DNA of 64,000 nucleotides, taken from positions 124,001 through 188,000 of the forward strand of contig NZ_JAQAGY010000010.1 of assembly GCF_027533645.1 (NCBI RefSeq). The letters are read 5' to 3'. Position numbers and translations under genes: made by a program. This DNA comes from Paenibacillus caseinilyticus. GTDB taxonomy: Bacteria > Bacillota > Bacilli > Paenibacillales > NBRC-103111. Below the pieces are notes generated by a model, which searched no databases, was not told where the DNA came from, and saw only the letters and a program-made list of their open reading frames with translations. This document shows, in pieces, positions 24,108 through 32,553 of this stretch. Each line of letters begins with the position of its first letter. The stretch's first letter is position 1.

Positions 24108-24578
24108 ATGATACTCATCAGTTCCTGTCTGGCGGGACTTGCGACACGCTACGACGGAGGCGACAACTACCGGGAAGATATTGCCCGGCTGCTGCGGGAA
24201 GGACGGGCCGTGCTCGTCTGCCCCGAGCAGCTCGGCGGGCTGCCCACTCCGAGGCCGCCGGCCGAGATTGTAGGCGGCGGGGGCGGGGATGTGCTCGATG
24301 GCAGAGCCCGGGTCGTGACGAACGGAGGCGAAGATGTGACGGCCGAGTTCGTCCGTGGGGCCGAGCAGACGCTGAAGACCGCGCAGGCGGCGGGAGCACA
24401 GTACGCCGTGCTGAAGGAATCGAGCCCGTCGTGCGGCAGCTCGATGATCTATGACGGCACGTACACGCGAACGAAGGAGCCCGGCTTCGGCGTTACCACC
24501 GCGCTGCTGCAGCGCCACGGGATCGAAGTGTACTCGGAGAACAACGTAGGGGAGCTGCTCGAGAAGCTCGGGCCCTGA
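24108..24578 (+). CDS. DUF523 family protein
   Basis: A 156-residue cytoplasmic protein with the family's conserved N-terminus SSCLAGLATRYDG, the middle motif LVCPEQLGGLPTPRPP and the Cys/Ser-rich ESSPSCGSS. Conserved cysteines suggest metal binding or chemistry, but the family's function is unsettled. ATG 24108 follows GAGGAGGGAG. It may share the transcript of the ABC-F gene; a strong terminator follows. Confidence 0.9.
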   Translation: MILISSCLAGLATRYDGGDNYREDIARLLREGRAVLVCPEQLGGLPTPRPPAEIVGGGGGDVLDGRARVVTNGGEDVTAEFVRGAEQTLKTAQAAGAQYAVLKESSPSCGSSMIYDGTYTRTKEPGFGVTTALLQRHGIEVYSENNVGELLEKLGP

Positions 24579-24595
24579 GCAGAATAGCGAATCAC

Positions 24596-24628
24596 AAGAA
24601 ACAGGCTGCCCGCGGCAGCCTGTTTCTT
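24596..24628. terminator. Bidirectional terminator between converging genes
   Basis: AGAAACAGGCTGCC pairs perfectly with GGCAGCCTGTTTCT across a CGC loop; it lies between DUF523 and the converging VOC gene. Confidence 0.88.
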
Positions 24629-24680
24629 ATTGGACTTCGGAAAGTGGAACTCGCAGAACGTGTTCTTTCGCTTCCTTATT

Positions 24681-25106
24681 CTATTGCTTCCGTTTCGTAA
24701 AGAGCTGGAAGGTGATGCCGAAGGCGTCCGTGACGATGCCGTATGCCGGACTGAAGTGTACTTCCTGTAAGGGTGCATCTACCCGGCCGTTCCGCTGAAG
24801 CGCTTCGTACAGCATTTGGGCCTGCTCCGCATCGGTGGTGGTGAGGCAGATGGAGACGCTGTTCCCGGGGCGGGAAGGCTCTTCGGGTAGCCGGTCCGCC
24901 ACGTAGAGCTCGGCCTCTCCGACCTTCAGCACAGAGTGGGCCACGCGCTGTTTGGCCTCTTCCGTAAGAGGGGGATCGAAGGTGTCGGGCGACTCGCCGA
25001 ACGTCTGGACGAAGAGCAGTTCGGCTCCCAGCGCGGATTGATAGAAGGTGATCGCTTCCTTGGCCTGGCCGTCGAGCAGAATAAAGGGGGTCAGCAGGGT
25101 AATCAT
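24681..25106 (-). CDS. VOC / PhnB-like glyoxalase-fold protein
   Basis: A 141-residue protein of the vicinal oxygen chelate superfamily, PhnB/3-demethylubiquinone-methyltransferase-like branch: opening TPFILLDGQAKEAITFYQSA, middle HSVLKVGEAELYVAD, end SPAYGIVTDAFGITFQLF. Members bind small hydrophobic ligands or metals; function is unassigned. ATG 25106 follows AAAGGAGC; a longer upstream reading has no ribosome binding site. It is divergent from the WYL regulator, with an operator-like palindrome between. Confidence 0.88.
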   Translation of the reverse strand: MITLLTPFILLDGQAKEAITFYQSALGAELLFVQTFGESPDTFDPPLTEEAKQRVAHSVLKVGEAELYVADRLPEEPSRPGNSVSICLTTTDAEQAQMLYEALQRNGRVDAPLQEVHFSPAYGIVTDAFGITFQLFTKRKQ

Positions 25107-25188
25107 GTGCAACAGCTCCTTTGGTTTTTGGATTGGGGATTGCCCGTCCCCCTTGGGGTGGGCTGCAGGCTTATTGTAACGTATAATA

Positions 25189-25205
25189 GTGACAACAATT
25201 GTCAC
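25189..25205. promoter_or_regulatory. Operator-like palindrome GTGACAA-N3-TTGTCAC
   Basis: Perfect 7-bp arms in the AT-rich divergent region, directly beside TATAAT (25182-25187). A dimeric regulator, most simply the WYL protein encoded next door, could control both genes from here. Confidence 0.6.
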
Positions 25206-25248
25206 AAATTATAAAATCAGATCACAACAATGAGAGGGAGGGGAGACT

Positions 25249-26196
25249 ATGCCCAAATCCAAACGGCTGCTGGAGCTCATGCAGACCGTCAACCGGAAGC
25301 GGAAGTTCACAGTGAAGGAGCTGGCCCAGGAATTCGGCGTATCGACCCGAACCATGCTCCGCGATCTGCAGGAGCTTAGCGAGCTCGGTGTTCCCCTGTA
25401 CTCGGAGACAGGGCCCCACGGCGGCTATCAGGTGCTGAACGAACGCATCTTGCCTCCGATTGCTTTTACGGAGGAAGAAGCTGTCGGTATCTTTTTTGCA
25501 TGCCACGCGCTCCGCCATTATACCTATCTGCCGTTCCACACCGAGATGGCCTCGGCCTTGACCAAGTTCTACCATTATATGTCCGGAGACATCCGGGAGC
25601 GGATCGATGGGATGAAGAACCGGATCGATTTTGTCACGCCGGTCCGGCTGGCCCAGTTTCCGTATTTGCCGGTGCTGCTCGACGCCGCCGTCCGTCAATA
25701 CGTCCTGACGGTAGAATACGGCCCGCCGGAGAGCAAGGCGGCCCGCCGGATCCAGCCGGTCGGCATCTATGCTTTCCGCGGGCTATGGTACTGCCCCGCC
25801 TACTGCTTTCTCCGCGGGGAGATCCGGGTATTCCGCTGTGACCGGATGCATGCGGCGGCGGCGGATGATTCCGGTGTAGAACCGGTCGATCTGCGGCACG
25901 TTCATCTAGAGAACCGGAGCTTCCAGAGTCCTGATAAGCGGGAGACTGCCCCTCTCTATGTGGAGCTGAGCCCTCGTGGGGTAGAAGACTGTGAGGCCGA
26001 GGTGGGGCTGGTGTCCCATCTGCATCGGCGCGAGGATGGAACCGGCTGGCTCGAAGGGGATTGGCCGAAGAGTGACCTGCCCTTTCTGGCGGCGTTCTTC
26101 GTGGGGGTGGGCACGGAAGCCAGGGTGACCCGGCCGCCGGAGCTCGTGGAGGAGATCAAGCGCAGGCTCCATGGCCTGCTGGCGCATTATTCCTAA
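25249..26196 (+). CDS. YafY-type HTH/WYL transcriptional regulator
   Basis: DNA-binding regulator of 315 aa. The N-terminal HTH_11 winged helix (FTVKELAQEFGVSTRTMLRDLQEL, about residues 18-42) is followed by a wing with GPHGGYQV. A WYL-type ligand module spans about 140-230 (RIQPVGIYAFRGLWYCPAYC in place of the canonical WYL triplet), and a C-terminal WCX-like segment completes it. ATG 25249 follows GGGAGGGGAG. It is divergent from the VOC gene and probably regulates it and itself. Confidence 0.9.
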   Translation: MPKSKRLLELMQTVNRKRKFTVKELAQEFGVSTRTMLRDLQELSELGVPLYSETGPHGGYQVLNERILPPIAFTEEEAVGIFFACHALRHYTYLPFHTEMASALTKFYHYMSGDIRERIDGMKNRIDFVTPVRLAQFPYLPVLLDAAVRQYVLTVEYGPPESKAARRIQPVGIYAFRGLWYCPAYCFLRGEIRVFRCDRMHAAAADDSGVEPVDLRHVHLENRSFQSPDKRETAPLYVELSPRGVEDCEAEVGLVSHLHRREDGTGWLEGDWPKSDLPFLAAFFVGVGTEARVTRPPELVEEIKRRLHGLLAHYS

Positions 26197-26361
26197 GCTT
26201 CGGCAAGCCCTCCCATACCAAAAAAGCGATCGGTACGGCCCGTCTGGAACGACGGGCGCTCCGATGGCGCCGAGGGGTGTATGTGGAATCCGAGTCTGCG
26301 GGTGGTGTGGAAGGAGCGCATACAGACCAAGCTGGCTGGATGCCCCTTTGGCGTTCCCCGC

Positions 26362-26580
26362 TTACAAGCCGCTGGCCAGGTAATTGGCGAGCTGGTCGAA
26401 GGTCTCGCCGAAACCCTGCTCCATGGAGCCCCGCATGGCTTCGAATTCGGCACGCTCCTCGTCCGTCGCATCAATCGGGACCCCGCGGAGGGTCAGCGTA
26501 GTTTGACCCTCATGTTCGGTGAGAGTCAAGGTGTTCAGAATCTCCAGAGGCCAGACCGGGCTGAAGGCGGCGCGGACCAC
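26362..26580 (-). pseudogene. C-terminal remnant of an AHSA1/SRPBCC-family protein
   Basis: The 72-residue reading contains the typical C-terminal half of AHSA1-like START proteins: SPVWPLEILNTLTLTEHEG, LTLRGVPIDATDEER and GFGETFDQLANYLA. The N-terminal 75 or so residues expected of the family are absent: the frame meets a TGA shortly upstream and the 230 bases beyond (26581-26812) contain nothing similar. No proper ribosome binding site precedes the GTG at 26580. It is best read as a decayed gene. Confidence 0.7.
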
Positions 26581-26812
26581 GTTCCTTTCCTCGTCTAAGC
26601 TTGGATAAGCGGAATATATTTGTTTTCAATACACTTGTTTGCACACTTAAAGATTGCATGGAAAGCCGTCCTCTGCCTTGTTCATTGGGGGCTGAACCGG
26701 CCGGCCTTCTCTAGTATCCGAGGTCTTCAATAGGCTCGAAAGGGGGCAGGAAAAGGGCAGCGGAGACTGCCAACCGGAAGCGCCGGTGAAGGTAGGGCAG
26801 TCCGGGCAAGTG

Positions 26813-27394
26813 TTACGTTAGCCTGCGAATGGAACTTCTTTGCAAATACTTAAAGAGGTACATGACAAGCAATGCACATGACATGACCACCATATAGGCA
26901 ATAAACAGCAGGAAGAAACTCATCCCGTCAAATAGCAAAAAGAGTCCGATGAGGGATAGAAAAGGTTTGAGGATAAAGGCAAAGCATACGCTGGTTAGCG
27001 TTAAGAAAAGCACTGGGGATTTACGGTGATTGACGGCCCATTGATACACCAGCATATAGACAACGGGTACCAGGGATGCATCGACCATCAAACTGACGGG
27101 AAGAATCGGGATTACTTTATAGGGGTAGTCCCAGAGTCCCTTGGTAACGCCAAAAGTATCCGCGTAGGCGGTAAAAACATGGACGCTGTAACCGAAAAAT
27201 CCAAAGTGAAAAGCTTTGCTCCGATCCAGCTGGAAGTAAAGCAGAACTAACGGACCGATGAGTAAGATCAGGCAAACCCAAAACTGCCATGTATTCATGG
27301 TAGAATATTGAAACCAGTATTCCATATGATCGGTAGAAAATTGTTTTTTTAATTGCCGCAAGTGCTCAAAAAAAGTTTGTTGCTTCGGTGGCAT
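26813..27394 (-). CDS. CBO0543 family membrane protein
   Basis: Integral membrane protein, 193 aa, with five or six hydrophobic helices after a charged N-terminus. The stretch FGVTKGLWDYPYKVIPILP and the preceding AYADTFG are typical of the spore-former CBO0543 family. Its function is unknown. ATG 27394 follows AAAGGGTGAGG. Base composition is more AT-rich than the neighbours, which may reflect its Phe/Leu/Ile-rich sequence or different ancestry. Confidence 0.82.
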   Translation of the reverse strand: MPPKQQTFFEHLRQLKKQFSTDHMEYWFQYSTMNTWQFWVCLILLIGPLVLLYFQLDRSKAFHFGFFGYSVHVFTAYADTFGVTKGLWDYPYKVIPILPVSLMVDASLVPVVYMLVYQWAVNHRKSPVLFLTLTSVCFAFILKPFLSLIGLFLLFDGMSFFLLFIAYMVVMSCALLVMYLFKYLQRSSIRRLT

Positions 27395-27617
27395 GTGCCC
27401 TCACCCTTTTACATTTGGTGGTAAAAGTATTCGCATAAAATGGATATACCATTCTAAAGTTTTGCTAAGGCAGAAGGGGAGGTCGGATGCACATGTTCTC
27501 ATAAGAAGAAGAGGAAGAGGCCGGGGAGCTTGATAATCGGTTATATTTCAGCGCTGAATATGAAGTTGTCGCGATGCACACCGTTTCCATGAATCTCGCA
27601 AAAGGGGAACAAGTGTG

Positions 27618-27646
27618 TTGTTTCCCCATAAATCGTGGGATATAAT
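27618..27646 (+). promoter_or_regulatory. Sigma-A promoter of the PadR-type gene
   Basis: TTGTTT (27618-27623), 17-base spacer, perfect TATAAT (27641-27646), 46 bases before the start codon. Confidence 0.75.
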
Positions 27647-27692
27647 GGGAGCAGGACGGATGACTATATCCAGAAGACGAGGTGAGAAGCGG

Positions 27693-28088
27693 ATGGCACG
27701 CAACCAGGACCCGGTCGTCAAGGAAGAATCGCTTGGACATGTAGTGAAAGTGCAGCAGGTCATCGACTTCATGGTGTTGTCGGAACTTCTGAAGGGCAGA
27801 CGGTATGCAAGCGAGATGGAGCAATGGATCATCAAGTCGCTGGACGGGGTCGGCGTGAATGACGGATATCTCAGTGCCCGGCTCAAGAAGCTGGCGGAAA
27901 ACGGGCATGTTAAGCGGGAATGGGGAGACGACAACCGGTATAACCGGTATTATGAGATCACCGATTCCGGCATGGTCTACTTTCGTGCGCTGCTCTCCGA
28001 TCTTCCGGACCGCGTGAAGCTGGCGCAAAAGGTCTACAAGCTGTTCGACTCGTATGTGGGTCAATTCGCTTCAATCCGGTCATCATAA
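27693..28088 (+). CDS. PadR-family transcriptional regulator
   Basis: A 131-residue winged-helix protein. The first helices (VVKVQQVIDFMVLSELLKG) and the pattern GVNDGYLSARLKKLAENGHV, where the recognition helix meets the wing, followed by NRYYEITDSG, are diagnostic of PadR-like regulators. ATG 27693 lies 7 bases after CGAGGTGA. It has a good promoter. The ligand and targets are unknown; the nearest candidate target is the divergent membrane protein gene. Confidence 0.85.
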   Translation: MARNQDPVVKEESLGHVVKVQQVIDFMVLSELLKGRRYASEMEQWIIKSLDGVGVNDGYLSARLKKLAENGHVKREWGDDNRYNRYYEITDSGMVYFRALLSDLPDRVKLAQKVYKLFDSYVGQFASIRSS

Positions 28089-28100
28089 GGATGTATTGTA

Positions 28101-28146
28101 AAAAACAGCCGTAAACTTCCTGCCGGAAGTCTGCGGCTGTTCTTCA
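28101..28146. terminator. Bidirectional terminator
   Basis: AACAGCCG/CGGCTGTT outer stem with an inner ACTTCC-TGCC-GGAAGT stem. Read on the minus strand it ends in a T6 run, so it best serves the converging anti-sigma locus. Confidence 0.8.
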
Positions 28147-28168
28147 TCATGGGGAAACGCGTCCTCAG

Positions 28169-29484
28169 TTAGCGGGCTGGGGCTGACGCCGTGGAATCCG
28201 GCCACTCGACAGGGATCCGAATGCGCAGGGGTGGCTCCTTGGCCTGGGCGTCCTCTTCCCACTTATTGATGACAAGAAGCAGCCGCAAGCCATCCGTAGA
28301 AGGGATGGGCGGGTATTCGGCTTCGTAGGAGAAAGCGTCCTTTGATGTGCGGACCGGCTGGCTTGTCGCGCCGTACCATTCCTGGGCTGCATCCTCCAGC
28401 CTCAGGAAAGGGAGCTGGTTGGCCGCGTCGCTGGAGGTGTAACGGAGGATGGTCTTCTCCGGGCCGAACTCTATATCCGTCACGGTTACGGTTCCTCCCT
28501 GGGCGCCCTCCATCACCATAGGGAAGACTCCCGTGTACTCCAGGTACACCTCGCGTTGAGCCATGTCATTGATCTGATCTGTAGGCCTGACGACCAATGT
28601 CAGAAATTCAGGATGAGGATTAATGGCGGGAGGAGGATCGAAGTTCATTCGGACTTCTCCTTTGCCGCCCATGCCGCCGCCCATTTCCAAGGGGTATCCA
28701 GGTCGTCGAGAAGCATAAATCCGAGCTGCTGATGATAGTTCGTCTTGATCACGAGCTGTGTCGACACCGGTGTGAGTTTCACTTCGTCCACGGTAAATTC
28801 CATTCCTCGATATGACGAGACAAGTGCCGGCCGAATGACGTGCGTACCCGGTGCGGTCTTGGCCAGCGAGAGGGGGACCGTGACGTTCCATTGACCGTAC
28901 GTATCGCCGATCCGCGGCACCTCAACATGCAGAAGGGGATGGTCCGGCAGAGGATCGCTTTCGATGATCGTTGTGCACACGAACGTATGGTCGCCTGTAA
29001 TCGTATACTCATGGGTGCCGCTCAGGGTGGGATGTGCTCCGACAATGCTGTAGTCGTAATAGACGCCCACCTCTTGCTCGGTCATCTTTCTCTCCATCTT
29101 CAAGTATTCCACTTCGTAAGAGACGACGATCTGCACCCCGTCATAAAAAACGTCGGTGACCGTGAAGCGGATATCCTGATCGGTGACCGACAGATTGACG
29201 GCCGTACTGAGCTCCTGCTCCCAGATCCGGTCCAGCCCATGGCTCAATAGCAAGCTGTTCTCCCCGGCTTTCTGATACAGAAGCTCAATCATGGGAATGC
29301 GTCTCAGCGCGGCGCTGACTCCAGGGGACGTATAAGCGGTGCCGAGCAGAATGGCGGCTCCTGTGATGACCACCGCTGCTCCCCAAGCCGCCCGGTTCCG
29401 ACTGCGCGGCCTCCTGTCCCCTGCGCCCTGCTGATATCGCTGCCACAGCACCTCGAAGGGGAAGGAGGGAGAGAGCGACTCCAT
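28169..29484 (-). pseudogene. DUF4179-type anti-sigma factor, apparently frameshifted
   Basis: Minus-strand reading from about ATG 29484 gives a short cytoplasmic N-terminus, one transmembrane helix (GAAVVITGAAILLGTAY) and a DUF4179-like extracellular domain (DRIWEQELSTAVNLSVTDQ). This frame stops at 28645 just after LDDLDTPWKW. The next frame continues convincingly from GGGMGGKGEVRMNFDPPP to residue-rich FLRLEDAAQEWYGATSQP, ending at 28169. A one-base change near 28678-28686 would join them. The expected start is also unclear: AAGGAGG in the sigma gene is followed at 7 bases by ATC, not a normal start. It should hold the sigma factor at the membrane. Confidence 0.65.
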
Positions 29485-30098
29485 GTGCCTGGTGGAAGTC
29501 CCGGCCGTCTCCGCCTCGCCCCCCGGGGCAATCTTCTCATTCGTATGGCCTGCGTTGATTTGAAGCCCTCCTTCACAAGTGCCGGATGCTGGCTGAGGGG
29601 CGTGCGGTCCAGCCCTCGCAGCTGCTGCAGCGCGGCGTGCAGTCTCGATTTGCAGGTACCGAGCCGGATGCCGAGGGTCGCGGCCACTTCCGGAAGGGGC
29701 AGACCCGCATAATAGAAGAGAATGATGACTTCTCTTCTTTTTTTGGACAGCGTGCCTACCATCTGCCAGACTTCCAGGTCCGATTCCTGCCGTACCATGA
29801 TGTCCTCGACGCAGTTCCCGCTGTCTGTCTCCGGCACCTGTCCGAGGAAAGTGAGCCACCGCTGTTTGCGGTGCATGCTCCTTGCCAAGTTAACGGTGAT
29901 GCGGTACAGCCAGGGACGCAGCGGCTTGGCCGGATCATACAGCTTGTATTTGGCAAAAGCGCGCAGGAACGTCTCTTGCGTAAGATCATCCGCTGCAGCG
30001 GCGGAGTTTGTCATCATCAGGGCGATACCATAAACATAAGGGGCATGTTCGCGGAACATGTCCTGTGCTTCCATCTCCGAAATCCCAAGTTGTTCCAC
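29304..30098 (-). CDS. ECF-type sigma factor with abnormal C-terminal extension
   Basis: Extracytoplasmic-function sigma-70 factor. GTG 30098 follows GAGGAGG. Region 2 (AAAADDLTQETFLRAFAKY, PWLYRITVNLARSMHRK) and region 4 (KKRREVIILFYYAGLPLPEVAATLG, TCKSRLHAALQQLRG) occupy residues 1-155, the usual ECF size being 160-190. Yet the frame stays open to residue 264, through Arg/Pro/Ser-rich text that lies over the anti-sigma gene. A TGA in another frame just before AAGGAGG suggests the original end. Either a frameshift has removed the stop, or the overlap is real. Confidence 0.75.
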   Translation of the reverse strand: MEQLGISEMEAQDMFREHAPYVYGIALMMTNSAAAADDLTQETFLRAFAKYKLYDPAKPLRPWLYRITVNLARSMHRKQRWLTFLGQVPETDSGNCVEDIMVRQESDLEVWQMVGTLSKKRREVIILFYYAGLPLPEVAATLGIRLGTCKSRLHAALQQLRGLDRTPLSQHPALVKEGFKSTQAIRMRRLPRGARRRRPGLPPGTWSRSLPPSPSRCCGSDISRAQGTGGRAVGTGRLGEQRWSSQEPPFCSAPLIRPLESAPR

Positions 30099-30131
30099 GG
30101 GCTCCTCCTCTGTTGCTTCATTCGCACCCTA

Positions 30132-30157
30132 TACGCTTTGAACTACCCAAAAGGTTC
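30132..30157 (-). promoter_or_regulatory. Candidate ECF-type autoregulatory promoter
   Basis: On the minus strand GAACC and CGTA are separated by 17 bases, the layout of ECF promoters, about 34 bases before the sigma start. It suggests self-activation. Confidence 0.5.
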
Positions 30158-30201
30158 GATTCTAACGAAAAACTCCTTGGTTAATGGGCAAGGAGGCTCG
30201 T

Positions 30202-30211
30202 GTGGTATAAT
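30202..30211 (+). promoter_or_regulatory. Extended -10 promoter of the hydrolase gene
   Basis: TGTGGTATAAT with TATAAT at 30206-30211; no good -35 at proper spacing. Confidence 0.55.
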
Positions 30212-30246
30212 GGATGCAGCTTCCATGTCGAGCGGAGAGGGTCCTA

Positions 30247-30981
30247 ATGAACGATGAACACGCCTGCGGCGGACAGCAGTCTGCCTTAACCATTTATTGC
30301 CTCGCCGGGATCGCGACGTACCCGAATTTCATGGAGGAATTCGGCAGGGAACTCGCGCGGCGCTTCCCTGCGTCCGGGAGCGGAACGGCTCCGCAGCAGC
30401 AGCTGTATCCATACGGAGAGCGGAGCCGGGGCTTGCTGCGGCAGCTGCACGAATCGAGGCACGATCTGCTGCTGGGAACCGGACGGGTAGAGCGGTCCTT
30501 GGGCGGCGGCCGGGCGGCGGAAACGGTATGGTCTGCAGGGCCGCCTTCTCCGGGAAGGCTTGTCCTTCTGGCCGGGCATAGTGCCGGAGGCGTTGCGGCC
30601 GTCCACGCGGCAGCGATCCTCATGCGCCGTACAGGTAGGCCGCCGGACGCCTTCCGAATCGTGATGATCGGTGCGCCGAAGTGCCCGGTTCCGCCGGATC
30701 TGGCCCCTGTTACATTGTACATCCGCGGCGTGGATGCGGGAGGCCGGGCATCCGATCCCGTCACGCGGCTCGGCCATTGGGGCGGCTGGGACAGAGGGCG
30801 GGGCGGGCTGCCGGTATGGCGGGCCGGGAAGTATGCGCCGGGGGCGGTCGTTTCGCTGCCGCTCCTCGGCGGGCATCCGGATTACTTCCGCAGCGGAGCC
30901 TCTTACCGCGACAGCGAAGGCTCGACGAATCTCGAGAAGGTGCTTGGCGCGGTTACGGCCTGGCTGCATCGTTCGGGGTAG
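30247..30981 (+). CDS. Alpha/beta hydrolase (lipase-like)
   Basis: A 244-residue protein with a serine-hydrolase elbow GHSAGG at about residue 115 and strands typical of the fold (LTIYCLAGIATYPNF, FRIVMIGAPK, PVTLYIRGVDAGG). A late His in LLGGHPDYF may complete the triad. No signal peptide is seen. ATG 30247 follows GGAGAGGG. It is divergent from the sigma gene and ends at a 17-bp hairpin. Substrate unknown. Confidence 0.75.
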   Translation: MNDEHACGGQQSALTIYCLAGIATYPNFMEEFGRELARRFPASGSGTAPQQQLYPYGERSRGLLRQLHESRHDLLLGTGRVERSLGGGRAAETVWSAGPPSPGRLVLLAGHSAGGVAAVHAAAILMRRTGRPPDAFRIVMIGAPKCPVPPDLAPVTLYIRGVDAGGRASDPVTRLGHWGGWDRGRGGLPVWRAGKYAPGAVVSLPLLGGHPDYFRSGASYRDSEGSTNLEKVLGAVTAWLHRSG

Positions 30982-31014
30982 CTTGGGTTGAGTGATGGGG
31001 GGCGTACTCCAAAT

Positions 31015-31056
31015 AAATAGGGACATGTCAACGAAAGCTTGACATGTCCCTATTTG
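31015..31056 (+). terminator. Long hairpin after the hydrolase gene
   Basis: Perfect 17-bp stem beginning AAATAGGGACATGTCAA with a 7-nt loop, ending TATTT. It lies between converging genes and probably terminates both ways. Confidence 0.8.
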
Positions 31057-31114
31057 GGCCGGGTATATAAAAGCAGACTTCCTCATCCTACCGGTAACGT
31101 CCGTTCAGGCTGTT

Positions 31115-31267
31115 CTAGGAGACGAGCTCCTTCAACTCCCGGTAGGTTTGCGGTCCACACGCAGAACTCTGCGGCAGATTCCGTTCGCACCAGGCGGTGA
31201 ATGCTTTCGGATCGATTTCCAAGAATGCAATAATGTCCTCTGCCTTGACGATTTTCTCTTGTTCCAT
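31115..31267 (-). CDS. Small protein, unknown function
   Basis: A 50-residue protein (MEQEKIVKAEDIIAFLEIDP to ELKELVS). ATG 31267 is 6 bases after GGGGGTG, which decides this start over a longer reading to 31363. It is mostly helical with two Cys. The pattern EDIIAFLEIDPKAFTAWCE could form a small DNA-binding or adaptor helix bundle, but no family is recognised. The AT-rich 260 bases upstream (31268-31527) hold no other gene. Confidence 0.55.
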   Translation of the reverse strand: MEQEKIVKAEDIIAFLEIDPKAFTAWCERNLPQSSACGPQTYRELKELVS

Positions 31268-31527
31268 GATGACACCCCCTAATTGATGTTGGAGAGGATA
31301 ATAAAAAAGACCCTCCGCCAAATAGAAGATGGTCGGTTGCACTACCAGCTCGTTCGCATCCAAGTGCCCAGTTTGCGGATGTCGAAGTCATAGCTCCCAA
31401 AAACTTGTTAGGTTAACTATATCAGAAATTACAGAACTCGGTTCTAAAGAATCCTTTATAAAGAACAATTCATAGAATCTGCTATTCAAAATGGCAGAGG
31501 AGAATCCGATAGGAGGGGGTTACCCCC

Positions 31528-32055
31528 TCAGCCATCGACACGGTATTTGCGCTCCCACTCGGACAGCTCCCCGGAAGCATCCACGCGTGGAACCACAACC
31601 TGCCAAGCATCACTGCCGTTCTCCGAAAGCGGCGAGGATTCGTCCAGAGGGGCTGCGAGACTTTTGACCCGCTCAGCTACCTCTTCGTCGATCTCCGGCA
31701 CGAGGCAAGGGTCGGCGCTTAGAAGAAGCTTGGCCTGCCGCATGTATTCCCGAGACTTTCCATCGATATCGATGCAGCGAAGCCGGATGAGCAGGTCGGC
31801 TTCCCCGCAGGGAACAGCTTGAACCGTATAGATCTCGTAAAGGAGATCTAGCTCTGGGCCGCCCCGATTTACCCGCGCTACGCCCGAGGTGTCTTCGGGA
31901 TAACCGTTCAAGTTCGGTGACCGGAACATCCCTGGGGGAAGTTCGACCGTAATGTCCATCGTTCGGATGTGCGGATCTGCCGGCAGCCGAAGCCACAAGT
32001 GGTTCATTCCCTCTTCGTTTTCCATGACCGATTTGGCCCATTGGATCCGGATCAC
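31528..32055 (-). CDS. Unknown protein translationally coupled to a MerR regulator
   Basis: A 175-residue acidic protein I do not recognise. GTG 32055 shares a 4-base GTGA overlap with the stop of the MerR gene, so the two are translated together. The N-terminal half reads as beta strands (HLWLRLPADPHIRTMDITVEL, ELDLLYEIYTVQAV), and the C-terminal half is helical (EIDEEVAERVKSLAAPLDES). There is no signal peptide or membrane helix. The coupling suggests an effector or a partner of the regulator. Confidence 0.7.
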   Translation of the reverse strand: MIRIQWAKSVMENEEGMNHLWLRLPADPHIRTMDITVELPPGMFRSPNLNGYPEDTSGVARVNRGGPELDLLYEIYTVQAVPCGEADLLIRLRCIDIDGKSREYMRQAKLLLSADPCLVPEIDEEVAERVKSLAAPLDESSPLSENGSDAWQVVVPRVDASGELSEWERKYRVDG

Positions 32056-32471
32056 GGTGCATCCTCCCCTTTCACGAGCCGGGTTACGGTCTCAATGACT
32101 TTAGTCTTCAATTCAGCCGATACACGGGGACCTAGAGTGATGTACACATCCTCATTCACTTTATGGGTTTCGTTGTGGAGGACTTGCCGGCTTCCCACCA
32201 CGGCACTCTGGTTTCCGATTCGGACGATCTCCTTCAGAGGCAGATCCTGCAGCTTCTGCTGGATGGAAGCGAGCGTTTCCCCGGTCTTGGCGAGCGTCAT
32301 TACAGCACGGAAGTAATGCAGGTGCTTCTCCGTATAGACTCGCTTGTTGCCCGACAGCTCGAGTGGGGGGACGATGCCGATCTGCGTGTAATACCGAACC
32401 GTCCGCAGATTAATCTGCGGATAATCCCCAAGCAGTCTTTCGGTGATTTCTTTGGCGGTGTAGGTTTGCAT
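32052..32471 (-). CDS. MerR-family transcriptional regulator
   Basis: A 139-residue regulator. ATG 32471 follows AAAGGAGG. The N-terminal winged helix (YTAKEITERLLGDY, LRTVRYYTQIGIVPP, SGNKRVYTEKHLHYF) is of MerR type, and the dimerisation helix follows (TLASIQQKLQDLPLKEI). No metal-binding Cys cluster is seen, so it is likelier to sense a protein or small molecule. Two short palindromes lie just upstream. Confidence 0.85.
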   Translation of the reverse strand: MQTYTAKEITERLLGDYPQINLRTVRYYTQIGIVPPLELSGNKRVYTEKHLHYFRAVMTLAKTGETLASIQQKLQDLPLKEIVRIGNQSAVVGSRQVLHNETHKVNEDVYITLGPRVSAELKTKVIETVTRLVKGEDAP

Positions 32472-32522
32472 GCGTATCCTCCTTTGTAACGCTCTTCTTC
32501 TTATCAGCAAGGTGACAAATAT

Positions 32523-32553
32523 ACAGTTTACTGTAACATATACACTTGAGTGT
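32523..32553. promoter_or_regulatory. Pair of palindromes before the MerR gene
   Basis: ACAGTTTACTGT (32523-32534) and ACACTTGAGTGT (32542-32553), 19 bases centre to centre, in an AT-rich stretch about 60 bases upstream of the start. Likely binding sites of the MerR protein. Confidence 0.5.
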
